Shown one piece after another: positions 17,726 to 26,605 of a DNA stretch of 64,000 nucleotides. The translations under genes and the position numbers were made by a program. This stretch comes from Pseudoalteromonas undina (GTDB taxonomy: Bacteria; Pseudomonadota; Gammaproteobacteria; Enterobacterales; Alteromonadaceae), in assembly GCF_000238275.3 (NCBI RefSeq), contig NZ_AHCF03000003.1:558001-622000 (forward strand), given 5' to 3'. The number at the start of each line of letters is the position of its first letter. The first letter of the stretch is position 1. The notes beneath the pieces were generated by a model. The model was given only the letters and a program-made list of their open reading frames with translations, was not told where the DNA came from and searched no databases.

Positions 17726-18439
17726 ATGAGAATTTTTAAAGCGAAAAGCCCAGCAGGATTTGCTGAGGAATACATAGTAGAGTCAATCTGGAATGGTGAT
17801 TTCCCTCCAGGTTCAATTCTGCCAGCTGAGCGTGAACTCTCAGAGTTAATTGGTGTTACTAGAACCACATTGCGTGAAGTATTACAACGATTAGCCAGAG
17901 ACGGTTGGCTAACAATCCAACATGGTAAACCCACTCGCGTAAATAATTTTTGGGAAACGTCAGGACTAAATATCCTTGAAACACTGGCTCGTTTAGACGA
18001 AGATAAAATGCCAGAGCTAACTGATCAGTTACTTTCAGCTCGCACTAACATCAGCGCAATTTACACTCGTGCAGCAATAAAGCTTGCACCAGAGCGTGTT
18101 ATTGAAATTTTATCGCAAAGTGATGAACTAGAAGACAGCGCACAAGCATTTGCTGATTATGACTATAAAGTGCACCATGAGTTAGCTGTTGCTGGTAACA
18201 ACCGCATATATGTGTTGATCCTTAATGGTTTTAAAGGCTTTTATTCTAAGATTGGTTGTCATTACTTTTCAGATCCTCGTACCCGTGAGCTTGCACGTCA
18301 ATTCTATAAAGATTTAACTAAGCTTGCTGAGAATAAAGAGCACGATGGTGCGATATTCATGATGCGCAAGTATGGTCATCAAACCGGTGAAATATGGCAA
18401 CATATTCGCGGTGATATGCCTAGTGACATTATGGATTAG
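17726..18439 (+). CDS. fadR: fatty acid metabolism regulator FadR
   Basis: 237 residues. An N-terminal GntR winged helix (~8-75: [18 protein letters not shown], then [20 protein letters not shown]) and a C-terminal acyl-CoA-binding helical domain. FadR represses beta-oxidation (fad) genes and activates fabA/fabB until long-chain acyl-CoA binds. The length matches E. coli FadR (239). ATG is preceded by GTAGGAATTGA. An operator-like site at its own promoter suggests autoregulation. Confidence 0.95.
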   Translation: MRIFKAKSPAGFAEEYIVESIWNGDFPPGSILPAERELSELIGVTRTTLREVLQRLARDGWLTIQHGKPTRVNNFWETSGLNILETLARLDEDKMPELTDQLLSARTNISAIYTRAAIKLAPERVIEILSQSDELEDSAQAFADYDYKVHHELAVAGNNRIYVLILNGFKGFYSKIGCHYFSDPRTRELARQFYKDLTKLAENKEHDGAIFMMRKYGHQTGEIWQHIRGDMPSDIMD

Positions 18440-18440
18440 T

Positions 18441-18469
18441 AAAAAAGCCTGCTTTAAGCAGGCTTTTTT
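18441..18469 (+). terminator. terminator after fadR
   Basis: AAAAAAGCCTGCTT / AAGCAGGCTTTTTT inverted repeat directly after the fadR stop, with A and T tracts. Confidence 0.88.
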
Positions 18470-18672
18470 ATGAACAATAATTCGTGTATTTATCAAGCGT
18501 TCGCTATTTTAGAACGGCGCTATCTATAAATACGATTGTTAATTTATTTTTGATAGCCATAGAATAATGATTAATTAGATATGGTGCTATTGTAATTTAA
18601 GAATTAGTGCCCATATTACTATCAGTATTGCGTAAGCAATTGACAATAAACTCAAAATATTTGGAGAATAAA

Positions 18673-19278
18673 ATGGGTGTATTAGTAGGCCGCCAGGCAC
18701 CAGACTTTACCGCTGCAGCTGTTCTAGGTAACGGTGAGATTGTAGATAGCTATAACCTTCACGAAAAAATCAAAGGTAAAAAAGCAGTAATCTTTTTCTA
18801 CCCACTAGATTTCACTTTTGTATGTCCTTCTGAGCTTATTGCTTTTGATAAGCGTTATGCAGAATTCCAAAAACGTGGTGTAGAAGTAATTGGTGTTTCA
18901 ATCGATTCACAGTTCTCACACAACGCATGGCGTAACACGGCTGTAGCAGACGGCGGTATTGGTAAAGTTCAATACGCACTAGTTGCAGACGTTAAGCACG
19001 AAATCTGTAAAGCATACGACGTTGAGCACCCAGAAGCCGGCGTTGCATTTCGTGGTTCTTTCTTAATCGACGAAGAAGGTAACGTACGTCACCAAGTAGT
19101 GAACGATTTACCACTTGGTCGTAACATCGACGAAATGATCCGTATGGTTGATGCACTAGCATTCCACAGCGAGCACGGCGAAGTATGTCCTGCTGGTTGG
19201 ACTGAAGGTAAAAAAGGAATGGACGCAAGCCCTGAAGGCGTAGCTAAATTCTTATCTGAAAACGAAGGCGAGCTATAA
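18673..19278 (+). CDS. 2-Cys peroxiredoxin (AhpC/Prx1 type)
   Basis: 201 residues from the ATG at 18673, which has a TTGGAGAATAAA ribosome-binding site; an in-frame start 66 bases upstream would add an unlikely leader. The peroxidatic cysteine is Cys51 in DFTFVCPSE, and the resolving cysteine is Cys172 in HGEVCPAGW, the typical 2-Cys arrangement. It reduces peroxides using thioredoxin or AhpF. Codon use is strongly biased towards preferred codons, suggesting high expression. Monocistronic, with its own terminator. Confidence 0.94.
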   Translation: MGVLVGRQAPDFTAAAVLGNGEIVDSYNLHEKIKGKKAVIFFYPLDFTFVCPSELIAFDKRYAEFQKRGVEVIGVSIDSQFSHNAWRNTAVADGGIGKVQYALVADVKHEICKAYDVEHPEAGVAFRGSFLIDEEGNVRHQVVNDLPLGRNIDEMIRMVDALAFHSEHGEVCPAGWTEGKKGMDASPEGVAKFLSENEGEL

Positions 19279-19300
19279 TTTAGCCCTTTAGTTTAAGATA

Positions 19301-19330
19301 AAAAAAACCGCCATATTGGCGGTTTTTTTT
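19301..19330. terminator. bidirectional terminator between peroxiredoxin and TonB receptor genes
   Basis: AAAAAACCGCCA / TGGCGGTTTTTT with a TAT loop, between convergent genes; A and T tracts on both sides. Confidence 0.88.
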
Positions 19331-19342
19331 ATTGCTTTTTAA

Positions 19343-21937
19343 TTAAAACGAAAAGCTCACTTTAGTGTAAATGTAACGACCTCGAGGGTTATGTACACCC
19401 GATGCGTAACCATACAGATCTGAATCACCATCACCAATTGCAAATGGTGGCTCTTCATCAAATAAGTTATTAACACCTAACGATACTTTAGCTGACTCAG
19501 TAATACGATATGAGGTTTGTAAATCAACCAATACTTGAGAATCAACAGTACGTGATGTATTACTATCGAAGTCTAAGTTGCCATCGAAATCGATATCTGG
19601 CGTATCTTCAAACTCACCCACATAACTAATGTTCATGTTCGTGTTGAATTGGCCAATTTCCCAGTTTGTTGAGAAAATCCAACGGTGCTCTGGGTAACCA
19701 TATTCACCGGTGTAATCGCGGCCGTCTTTTTCAAATTTATCTTGGTAAGCCCACTCTAAATTGAATTTCAGTAAGCCTAAATCATCCAGTGAATGGTTGT
19801 AGTTTGCTGAAATATCTACGCCAGAAACTTCTTGTGATGAAACGTTTTCAAAAGTACTGAAAATCTTTTGAATAGTTCCTAGGCTGTCTGTACCTGATGG
19901 TGGTAAGCGAACACATACTGTACTATTTTGGTTATTACACTCTGAGTTGTAAATTGGACCAAACTCTTGCTCATCAATCTTATTATCTTGGGTGATACTC
20001 CACACATCAACACTTAAACCAAAGTCAGTTGTGGGTGCCCAAATAAACCCGACATTCCAAGATTCAGACTCTTCAGCTTCTAAATCTGGGTTACCGGCAA
20101 ATTCAATGTTGTAATCTAGCGCATCACAATCTTTACCTGTTGCATCACAGCGGTAGTTATCAATAAAAAACTGACTCTCCTGAGATGGCCCTAAACCTAC
20201 TTGTGCCAGTGAAGGTGCTCTAAAGCCTTGCGCCCAAGAACCACGAACTGTGATTTCATCAGTAGGTGCCCAGCGTAAAGCGACTTTAGGATTTGTGGTG
20301 GTACCAAAGTCACTGTAATCATCGTAACGACCTGCAAGTTGTAGTTCTAAGTTCTCAGCAAGTGGAATTGAAAACTCTACATAGGCAGCGTATTGGTCGC
20401 GCTCTGCGGCAGCTGAAACTGACTCGGTACCAAAGATTAATCCACGTTGAAATTGATCATCTGGCGTATCAGTCACGTCTTCTTCGCGGTATTCAATACC
20501 GGCTGCCATCATGACAACATCATCACCAAAGTTAAATGCTTCACCTGAGATGTTAGCATCGAACGACGTCATATGAGACTCACCTTGGCGAACCAAGCTT
20601 GTAGTAATCCTGTCAATTACAGCCGGATCGTTGTAAGTGCCGCCAAATGGATTGTAGTTGCCAGCGTCAATTTCTTGTTGTAAGAAGTCGGTGCGAACCC
20701 AACCTTGTGAGCGATCGCCTGTTTGTAATGACTTGCTACGACCTTTTTGTACCGCTGTTTCCCAACTCCAGTCGTTAATTTCACCTTTTAAACCAGCAAC
20801 AAAACGTAATGTATCTGATTCGATATCCCATTGACGCGCGCCCGCATCCACTGTTCTGTATCGACCAATTTCTATATCTTGACCGAACGGGTTATTTGGA
20901 TGATTCCCTGGTACAGTTAAACCTGCATCTTCATCGAGTGGCGTTGGTGCACCCGCTGCAACTGAGCTGTTATGCTGTACAGCCATTTCTAAAAAGCCGG
21001 TGATGCCATTGTCAAAACGGTATTCAAATTGTGAGATTGCGCCCACACGTTCTGATGCAGGGGCAATATAGCCGAATGGACCATAGTCAAATAAACAACT
21101 ACCGCTTGATGTTGCGTTTTCTGCAGGACATGCAGGGTCGATTGTTTTAACGCCATCAACATAGAAGTAGCCAGGGAAACCACGTGAAGAACGGAAATCT
21201 TCACCGCCATATGGAGACTGATTAGCGGTACCTAAGCGGCCCATTTCATCTGATGATAAAGAAGTGTTTTTAAAGTAATCAATAATAACGGATGCACTAC
21301 TTTTTGCACTTGTTGTACCCCAAACAATGCTAGCCGTGGTTTCTTCATAGTTAGGACCATCTGTGCCGCCGTAACCTAAATTAACTTCAATACCGTCGAT
21401 GTCTTTTTTCAAGATAACGTTTACAACACCTGCTACAGCATCAGAGCCATAGATTGCTGATGCGCCATCTTTTAAAATATCAATACGTTCGATTGCTGAA
21501 ACAGGAATACTGTTTATATCAACAAATGAGTTGGTGATCCCTTCTGCAAATGCGCTTATAGCAACACGACGACCATTAATAAGTACCAAGGTAGCATCAG
21601 CCCCTAAACCACGAAGGCTGACGGCAGCCGAACCATTAGCGGTCGAGTCTTGGTTATTACCTCGGGTTGAAAAGGTACCATTACCTGCAACAGGCATTCT
21701 TTCAAGCAGCTGTTGTAGGTTGTCATAACCCATGTTTTCGATGTCTTCTTTATTAATGGATTGTACTGGTGATGGGCCTTCTATATCGGAACGTTTGATA
21801 CGAGAGCCTGTTACTTGAATACGTTCTACTTTTTCTGCAGTTTGCTGTGCAGCATAAGTTGTTGTACTAAAACCTGCTGACAATGCGATAGTAGCACCGA
21901 TGATTAAGCTCGGTGTAAATGCAATTGATTGCTTCAT
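19343..21937 (-). CDS. TonB-dependent outer-membrane receptor
   Basis: 864 residues: signal peptide (cleavage near TYAAQQ), a TonB-box-like segment VERIQVTGSRIKR, a plug domain (~50-170; LRGLGADATLVLINGRRVA, then ILKDGASAIYGSDAVAGVVN), and a long 22-strand-type barrel ending in the aromatic YTKVSFSF. Substrate cannot be told from the sequence. This plug subtype is abundant in Alteromonadales and often serves uptake of saccharides, peptides or other organic nutrients rather than only siderophores. Monocistronic; ~290 AT-rich bases upstream contain its promoter and a G-rich tract (22108-22118). Confidence 0.92.
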   Translation of the reverse strand: MKQSIAFTPSLIIGATIALSAGFSTTTYAAQQTAEKVERIQVTGSRIKRSDIEGPSPVQSINKEDIENMGYDNLQQLLERMPVAGNGTFSTRGNNQDSTANGSAAVSLRGLGADATLVLINGRRVAISAFAEGITNSFVDINSIPVSAIERIDILKDGASAIYGSDAVAGVVNVILKKDIDGIEVNLGYGGTDGPNYEETTASIVWGTTSAKSSASVIIDYFKNTSLSSDEMGRLGTANQSPYGGEDFRSSRGFPGYFYVDGVKTIDPACPAENATSSGSCLFDYGPFGYIAPASERVGAISQFEYRFDNGITGFLEMAVQHNSSVAAGAPTPLDEDAGLTVPGNHPNNPFGQDIEIGRYRTVDAGARQWDIESDTLRFVAGLKGEINDWSWETAVQKGRSKSLQTGDRSQGWVRTDFLQQEIDAGNYNPFGGTYNDPAVIDRITTSLVRQGESHMTSFDANISGEAFNFGDDVVMMAAGIEYREEDVTDTPDDQFQRGLIFGTESVSAAAERDQYAAYVEFSIPLAENLELQLAGRYDDYSDFGTTTNPKVALRWAPTDEITVRGSWAQGFRAPSLAQVGLGPSQESQFFIDNYRCDATGKDCDALDYNIEFAGNPDLEAEESESWNVGFIWAPTTDFGLSVDVWSITQDNKIDEQEFGPIYNSECNNQNSTVCVRLPPSGTDSLGTIQKIFSTFENVSSQEVSGVDISANYNHSLDDLGLLKFNLEWAYQDKFEKDGRDYTGEYGYPEHRWIFSTNWEIGQFNTNMNISYVGEFEDTPDIDFDGNLDFDSNTSRTVDSQVLVDLQTSYRITESAKVSLGVNNLFDEEPPFAIGDGDSDLYGYASGVHNPRGRYIYTKVSFSF

Positions 21938-22192
21938 CCTTAAGTCCTTGTTGATATGTTATAATTTACTTGTTTTTACAAGTCGAATTATTAATACCAT
22001 GTAACTTAAGTGTTATCAATTAGCCGCAAAGATGATTTTGTTATCGGCACGAATATGTACTTATTTTCTTAATAAAGGAAAACGATGGGATACTCGCTAT
22101 CTGGTGCGGGAGGGGGGTCTTCTCATTATTTAAAAATAAATCACCGAGCGACTTTAATTTGTAATAATTTGTATTTTGCTAAAAATTTAATT

Positions 22193-22226
22193 AAAAAAAA
22201 CGCCTAACATGATGTTAGACGTTTTT
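22193..22226 (-). terminator. terminator after smpB
   Basis: Imperfect stem AACGCCTAACAT / ATGTTAGACGTT with T5 on the minus strand, immediately downstream of the smpB stop. Confidence 0.8.
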
Positions 22227-22228
22227 AT

Positions 22229-22708
22229 TTAAACTTTATGTTTCATTAAACGTTCTTTTTCACGGGACCAATCTTTATTTTTGCCGTCTTCACGTTTGTC
22301 ATGCATTTTCTTACCTTTAGCTAAATGGAATTCAAGCTTCACCCAGCATTTTTTCCAATACATAGCGGTGGCAACTAATGAATAACCATCACGTTCAGTT
22401 GCACCAACTAAGCGGTCAAGCTCACGCCTGCTTAGTAGTAATTTACGGTAACGTAGCGGGTCACAAATAACATGGGTCGATGCGCTATTTAAAGGCTGAA
22501 TGGTACTGCCTAATAAAAATGCTTCACCGTTTTTAAGATGAATATAAGTTTCAGAGATATTTACTTTACCTGCTCGGATACTTTTTACTTCCCAGCCTTG
22601 GAGTTCAACACCTGCTTCAAACTTGTCGTGTAAAAAATACTCGTGTCGCGCTTTTTTATTTAGCGCGATGGTATTACTTGTCGATTTTGATGAATTTTTC
22701 TTAGCCAT
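22229..22708 (-). CDS. smpB: SsrA-binding protein SmpB
   Basis: 159 residues, standard SmpB length. Landmarks: [35 protein letters not shown], and the basic C-terminal tail ([18 protein letters not shown]) that enters the ribosomal A site. SmpB binds tmRNA and is required for trans-translation. The tmRNA gene itself is not in the window. It is divergent from ratA, the arrangement seen in many gammaproteobacteria. Confidence 0.97.
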   Translation of the reverse strand: MAKKNSSKSTSNTIALNKKARHEYFLHDKFEAGVELQGWEVKSIRAGKVNISETYIHLKNGEAFLLGSTIQPLNSASTHVICDPLRYRKLLLSRRELDRLVGATERDGYSLVATAMYWKKCWVKLEFHLAKGKKMHDKREDGKNKDWSREKERLMKHKV

Positions 22709-22856
22709 AGTGCCCTATAATATACGTTATACAAGATGTTTTACATCGATTTTTTTAAATTATACATGCAAAAGCGAAGGATTAATTTAAGCGCGATGAA
22801 AGTTTGGGGAAACGCACAAAGCTTGCTAAAATTCCTGCACACAGTTGGGAGTGAGT

Positions 22857-23297
22857 ATGCCACAAATAGAAAAAAGCGCGCTGGTTATGTACAGCACTAA
22901 AGAGATGTTTGATCTAGTCAATGATGTAGAAGCCTATTCACAGTTTTTACCTAATTGTTCAGACTCAAAAATTATTAAGCAGCATGATAATAACATGACC
23001 GCTAGTTTAGAAATATCTAAAGCCGGCATAAAAAAATGGTTTACCACTGAAAATACGCTAATTGATGAGAAAACAGTGATGCTTCGCTTGGTTGATGGTC
23101 CTTTTAAAACCCTACAAGGTCGCTGGCACTTTCAGCAATTAGATACGCATGCGTGTAAGGTTAATTTACAGTTAGATTTTGAGTTTTCAAGTAAGCTCAT
23201 AGAGCTGGCGTTTGGTAAAATTTTTAATGATGTGGCTAAAAACATGGTGAGTGCGTTTACTCAACGTGCAAAAACCGTGTATGGAGAACGTGCATGA
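22857..23297 (+). CDS. ratA: RatA family START-domain protein (CoQ10-like)
   Basis: 146 residues from the ATG at 22857 (GGGAGTGAGT before it). Family landmarks: SALVMYSTKEMFDLVNDVEA, FLPNCSDSKI, and KNMVSAFTQRA near the end. RatA was named as a ribosome-association toxin in E. coli; its fold is that of the ubiquinone-binding COQ10/START family, so a quinone-related role is an alternative. It overlaps the rnfH-like gene by four bases and is divergent from smpB, a conserved trio. Confidence 0.92.
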   Translation: MPQIEKSALVMYSTKEMFDLVNDVEAYSQFLPNCSDSKIIKQHDNNMTASLEISKAGIKKWFTTENTLIDEKTVMLRLVDGPFKTLQGRWHFQQLDTHACKVNLQLDFEFSSKLIELAFGKIFNDVAKNMVSAFTQRAKTVYGERA

Positions 23298-23617
23298 TCA
23301 ATATTGAAGTTGTGTTCGCTTTACCTACTAAGGCAACCACGTTAAATATAGAAGTGCTGCAAGGCACAACGGCTGAGCAAGCGGTAATACAATCAGGGAT
23401 TATTAAAAAGTGCCCTGAGATTGATGCAACCGATTTAACTTTAGGCGTATGGAACAGAACGGTGAAGCTAAATCATGAGCTTAAAGATGGCGACAGAATT
23501 GAAATTTACCGCCCATTAATTGCCGACCCTAAAGATGCTCGCAGAAAACGCGCCGAAAAAGCTAAAGAAGAGGGCCGCGCTAATAAAGTCACTGGTGGCC
23601 GGCCGTTAGAACGTTAG
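23294..23617 (+). CDS. RnfH family ubiquitin-like protein
   Basis: 107 residues of the RnfH/UPF0125 family, a small beta-grasp fold (IEVVFALPTKATTLNIEVLQ, LTLGVWNRTVKLNHELKDGD, RIEIYRPLIADPKDARRKRA). The family is usually paired with ratA, sometimes described as RatAB; function is not established. The ATG overlaps the ratA stop. The C-terminal tail is basic and probably unstructured. Confidence 0.92.
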   Translation: MINIEVVFALPTKATTLNIEVLQGTTAEQAVIQSGIIKKCPEIDATDLTLGVWNRTVKLNHELKDGDRIEIYRPLIADPKDARRKRAEKAKEEGRANKVTGGRPLER

Positions 23618-23621
23618 ATAC

Positions 23622-23650
23622 AAAAAAGGTGAGCCATGCTCACCTTTTTT
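23622..23650. terminator. bidirectional terminator between rnfH-like and bamE
   Basis: Perfect 13-bp inverted repeat AAAAAAGGTGAGC / GCTCACCTTTTTT with a CAT loop, between convergent genes. Confidence 0.9.
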
Positions 23651-23671
23651 AATTAAACCTTAAGAGCTTTC

Positions 23672-24031
23672 TTATTGCTCTAAAGGCGTTGTAAAGTTTT
23701 CTGGCTGCTCATAGTCGCCCGATACTGTAACTAGCTTTTCATTTTCAAAGTTTAGTACTAATGATTTAAACTGTTCATTAGCACGTCCTTTATTGAAGCT
23801 GTATACATAACGCCAAGTATTTTTATCGAAGGCGTCTTCGGCAATGGGTCTGCCTAATACGTAAATTACTTGTTCGCGAGTCATATTAACGCGAAGCTTA
23901 TCAACGTCTGATTGTTCTAAAAAGTTACCTTGAGGGATGTTGATTCTGTATACCCAGCTAGAACAACCTGCGGCTGAACTAAGCGTTAAAGCGACGATAA
24001 GCCAAAGAGAAAAAGTTTTTAACGACTGCAT
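23672..24031 (-). CDS. bamE: outer-membrane assembly lipoprotein BamE
   Basis: 119 residues with a lipoprotein signal (SSAAGC, Cys23) and the BamE/SmpA-OmlA domain: INIPQGNFLEQSDVDKLR, then MTREQVIYVLGRPIAEDAF and WRYVYSFNKG. BamE is a subunit of the BAM complex that inserts beta-barrel proteins into the outer membrane. The smpB-ratA-rnfH-bamE neighbourhood is conserved in gammaproteobacteria. Monocistronic. Confidence 0.95.
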   Translation of the reverse strand: MQSLKTFSLWLIVALTLSSAAGCSSWVYRINIPQGNFLEQSDVDKLRVNMTREQVIYVLGRPIAEDAFDKNTWRYVYSFNKGRANEQFKSLVLNFENEKLVTVSGDYEQPENFTTPLEQ

Positions 24032-24137
24032 TGTTAGTTGTGATCCTTATTTTTTATAATCTGCATGATACCGATTAGTCACTCAAGGTAAAACCCTTTT
24101 GAGTAATTGTTTTTGTTTAGCGCGTTAAGGCGAGGTT

Positions 24138-24479
24138 TTGACCATTAATAATCAAAAAAGTTTAAACAATGAGTTGTGCAAAATTAAAAATAAACCGCCA
24201 ACTTGGTCACTTTATATTGTGCAAACACGGTTTGGTCATTGGTATACCGGTATTACTGTTGATGTTGCTCGACGTATCGCTACTCATCAAGCAGGTAAAG
24301 GAGCAAAAAACCTCAAAGGTAAAGGGCCGCTTATGCTGATTCATCAACAACAAGTAGGTACTAAAAGCGACGCAAGCAAATTAGAATATGCGATAAAAAA
24401 ACTTCCACGAGCAAAAAAAGAGGCTTATGTTGCTGCTTTTAAAGAGGGAGTTAATACCGCGGAGTTTGTCAAAAGCTGA
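24138..24479 (+). CDS. GIY-YIG nuclease superfamily protein (YhbQ type)
   Basis: 113 residues. The GIY-YIG core is clear: WSLYIVQTRFGHWYTGIT with the paired tyrosines (LYIV ... WYTGI), arginine in VARRIATHQAGKGAKNLKG, and glutamate in LEYAIKKLPRAKK. Small YhbQ-type proteins have been linked to DNA cleavage or repair; the physiological role is uncertain. Start is a TTG after AAGGCGAGG. Its 3' end overlaps the 3' end of the convergent M28 peptidase gene by ~55 bases. Confidence 0.88.
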   Translation: MTINNQKSLNNELCKIKNKPPTWSLYIVQTRFGHWYTGITVDVARRIATHQAGKGAKNLKGKGPLMLIHQQQVGTKSDASKLEYAIKKLPRAKKEAYVAAFKEGVNTAEFVKS

Positions 24480-25342
24480 TTAATAAATTCCTCAATTAGC
24501 AATACGGCTTCTTGATAGAGGGGAGCGTTAATATTTTCGAGCGTATCTTTGGCACTATGGTGGTAGTTATCTGCCCCCATAGAAAAGTACACATACGGAA
24601 TTTTTTGTTTAGCGAATGAATAATGGTCGCTGGCTCTGCGCCAATCTATTTGTTTCGTGTTGGTGAGTCGGCTCATTTTTCGTGATGAATAAACAGGCTT
24701 TAATTTGATCTTGTCCCCGTTAATCTGAGTAAATAACGGATTAAGCTGGGCTTTTAAAGATCGACTTGTTAGCGCGTATAAACGCTTATGTGACTTTTTA
24801 ATTGCCAACATATCTAAGTTAATATTTAAAACAATCGGGAGCTGGCGTATTGTTTTAGCAAAGTGCTCACTGCCGTGTAAACCATTTTCTTCAGCGTCTG
24901 TTGCAACAAACATAAAACGATATGAAGAAGAATCCGTTAGCGCATTCGATAAATAAAGTAATGCAGCAACACCCGAGGCATTATCGTTAGCACCTGGGTG
25001 TAATTTTCCTGCTTTTAGACCTAGATGATCATAATGCGCAGTAATAACAATTACAGGTAAATCTTTTACAGTATTAGTGGCAATAATATTAACGCCTTGT
25101 GCGCTAGAGAATAGCCCTGAGGAATAAGTAAAAGATTGTTCACTTACTGTAAGTTGATGCTCTTTGAAGCGTGTTTTTAAATACTCCCTTGTGAGCAAGG
25201 CTGCATGGCTATTCGTTTTTCTACCAGCTAACTCCGAGCTGGTTAATATAGTTAAATCAGCTAATAATTGCGGCTCAATCTGTTTACAAAGGCCGCTCCA
25301 ACTTATAAAAACTATGATACAGGTTAAGCTAAATAATTTAAT
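24425..25342 (-). CDS. M28 family zinc aminopeptidase, probable non-standard start codon
   Basis: The frame is open from 25369 and contains no ATG or GTG before the mature domain; the only TTG (25198) would remove the export signal and the LADLTILTSSELAGRKT segment typical of exported M28 peptidases. I therefore place the start at ATT (25342) or ATC (25345), 9 or 6 bases after an AAGG ribosome-binding site. This gives ~305 residues: hydrophobic signal (LFSLTCIIVFISW), then zinc motifs AHYDHLGL, GANDNASGVAA, TDAEENGLHGSEH, NLDMLAI and a late histidine. It removes N-terminal amino acids from peptides outside the cytoplasm. The start overlaps the stop of the upstream TPR gene, suggesting coupling. 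The exact start is uncertain. Confidence 0.82.
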   Translation of the reverse strand: MKLFSLTCIIVFISWSGLCKQIEPQLLADLTILTSSELAGRKTNSHAALLTREYLKTRFKEHQLTVSEQSFTYSSGLFSSAQGVNIIATNTVKDLPVIVITAHYDHLGLKAGKLHPGANDNASGVAALLYLSNALTDSSSYRFMFVATDAEENGLHGSEHFAKTIRQLPIVLNINLDMLAIKKSHKRLYALTSRSLKAQLNPLFTQINGDKIKLKPVYSSRKMSRLTNTKQIDWRRASDHYSFAKQKIPYVYFSMGADNYHHSAKDTLENINAPLYQEAVLLIEEFINQLLTNSAVLTPSLKAAT

Positions 25343-26528
25343 GATGATTCGCCTTAGCGGTGAGTGACTTTAATGCGATAAGCTTATTGTCATAGCGCTG
25401 TTTTTCATGATCAAAGTCTGCTTTTTTTCTAGCTTTACGCAAATGAAACTCCGCTCTAGTTATATTATTTAATTCAAAATAACTGCGCGCTAGCCCAAAG
25501 TGGCTTTCATGAAGTGTCGGTGACATAGCGTTTGCTTTTTTATAATGGCTAATTGCATTTGCGTAATCACCATTCACATAGTCACTGTTACCAAGCGATA
25601 TATGATAGTAAGGGTTTTCTTGGCGCTTTTTGTCAAGCTTTGCCAATAGCTTTTCGCCTTCGGCTACTCTATTTGTAAGTTTATATAATAATGCTAAATT
25701 ACCTTGCGCAGTATTATCATTGGCGTTTAAGGCAATAGCATAGCTGTACATTTGCTCCGCTTGCTTTAAATCATCTAATTGTTTAAAGAGTACCCCTAAA
25801 TTGCCCCAGCTAGCACTAAATGAAGCATCGGTATTAGTTGCGGCTTTGAAATAGCTATACGCTAAATCATAGTGTTTATTTACCAGTGCCTCACCGCCTT
25901 TATTATTATAAAACATGGCGGTCACTCGTTTTTTTGACAGCGATGAGGTTGTAAAACGGGCTTGTCGGCTATTGGGGTCAAAATCAATAATTAAGCGCTT
26001 ATTACGCTGATAAACAAGTGAGCTGTCTTTGAGCTTAGTTTTATTGTCTATGGCAAGGTTGATGTGCCCAGTGAGTAAATTAAATCCTTGATTTAACGCC
26101 CAGTACTCAGGAACATGTACTTTTTGAAAGCGGGCTTTAAGGCCTAAATGTTCGGCTAAGCTATACGCTAAAATAGAGAGGGAAAGACAATTAGCATTTA
26201 AATTTTGATAGCTTTGAGACGCCGTTTGTGTGCTAGTAGATTGGTAAGATAGTGAGTTATCACCATTTGTGAGTAAAAAACTAAGTAGACTATAGGCAAT
26301 TTTATCAGCCGATTTATTTTTTTGTACATAAGCACTTAATTGCTGTTTGAGACTCTGGTCGAGTTGAAATATTTGCTGCTCAGACTCGATAGGCTGCTGT
26401 TGAAGTTGCATTGGGGGAGTAATAATAGGGATTGGCACGCTTAAATTGGCGTTATTTGTAGTGCTACACGCACTTAAACTCAGCAAGCAGACAGCCAGTA
26501 AATAATGTTTACCTTGAACAGCACTCAT
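25338..26528 (-). CDS. TPR lipoprotein with transglutaminase-like domain
   Basis: 396 residues from the ATG at 26528 (AGAGG 5 bases before). Lipoprotein signal with lipobox SLSAC. Residues ~60-200 look like a transglutaminase/cysteine-protease-like fold: NANCLSLSILAYSLAEHLG with a candidate catalytic Cys, TGHINLAID with His, and LIIDFDPNS with Asp. Residues ~210-385 hold several TPR units (SASWGNLGVLFKQLDDLKQA, ESHFGLARSYFELNNI). The predicted location is the periplasmic side of the envelope. Its stop overlaps the start of the M28 peptidase gene, so both probably belong to one unit. Function unknown; catalytic activity is only inferred from the C-H-D pattern. Confidence 0.82.
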   Translation of the reverse strand: MSAVQGKHYLLAVCLLSLSACSTTNNANLSVPIPIITPPMQLQQQPIESEQQIFQLDQSLKQQLSAYVQKNKSADKIAYSLLSFLLTNGDNSLSYQSTSTQTASQSYQNLNANCLSLSILAYSLAEHLGLKARFQKVHVPEYWALNQGFNLLTGHINLAIDNKTKLKDSSLVYQRNKRLIIDFDPNSRQARFTTSSLSKKRVTAMFYNNKGGEALVNKHYDLAYSYFKAATNTDASFSASWGNLGVLFKQLDDLKQAEQMYSYAIALNANDNTAQGNLALLYKLTNRVAEGEKLLAKLDKKRQENPYYHISLGNSDYVNGDYANAISHYKKANAMSPTLHESHFGLARSYFELNNITRAEFHLRKARKKADFDHEKQRYDNKLIALKSLTAKANHH

Positions 26529-26533
26529 ACACA

Positions 26534-26582
26534 CCTCTGTACAAAAAACACACTTAAGTATAGTGGTTATTTTGTACAGAGG
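26534..26582. repeat. 13-bp inverted repeat upstream of the TPR lipoprotein gene
   Basis: CCTCTGTACAAAA (26534-26546) and TTTTGTACAGAGG (26570-26582) are perfect inverted copies separated by 23 bases, directly before the TPR gene ribosome-binding site, which lies in the left arm. It could be a dyad operator, a structured leader occluding the ribosome-binding site, or a readthrough barrier after the chemoreceptor gene. Not a LexA box. Confidence 0.7.
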
Positions 26583-26605
26583 TTATTTAAAACGTAACAA
26601 ACTAT

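Noticed and set aside
22108..22118. G-rich tract upstream of the first TonB receptor gene as a possible G-quadruplex or variable tract
   Set aside because: Only one long G run is present; no four-run pattern, and no evidence for a functional role.
26534..26582. LexA box before the TPR lipoprotein gene
   Set aside because: The CTGTACA sequences do not form CTGT-N8-ACAG; spacing and orientation do not fit LexA.
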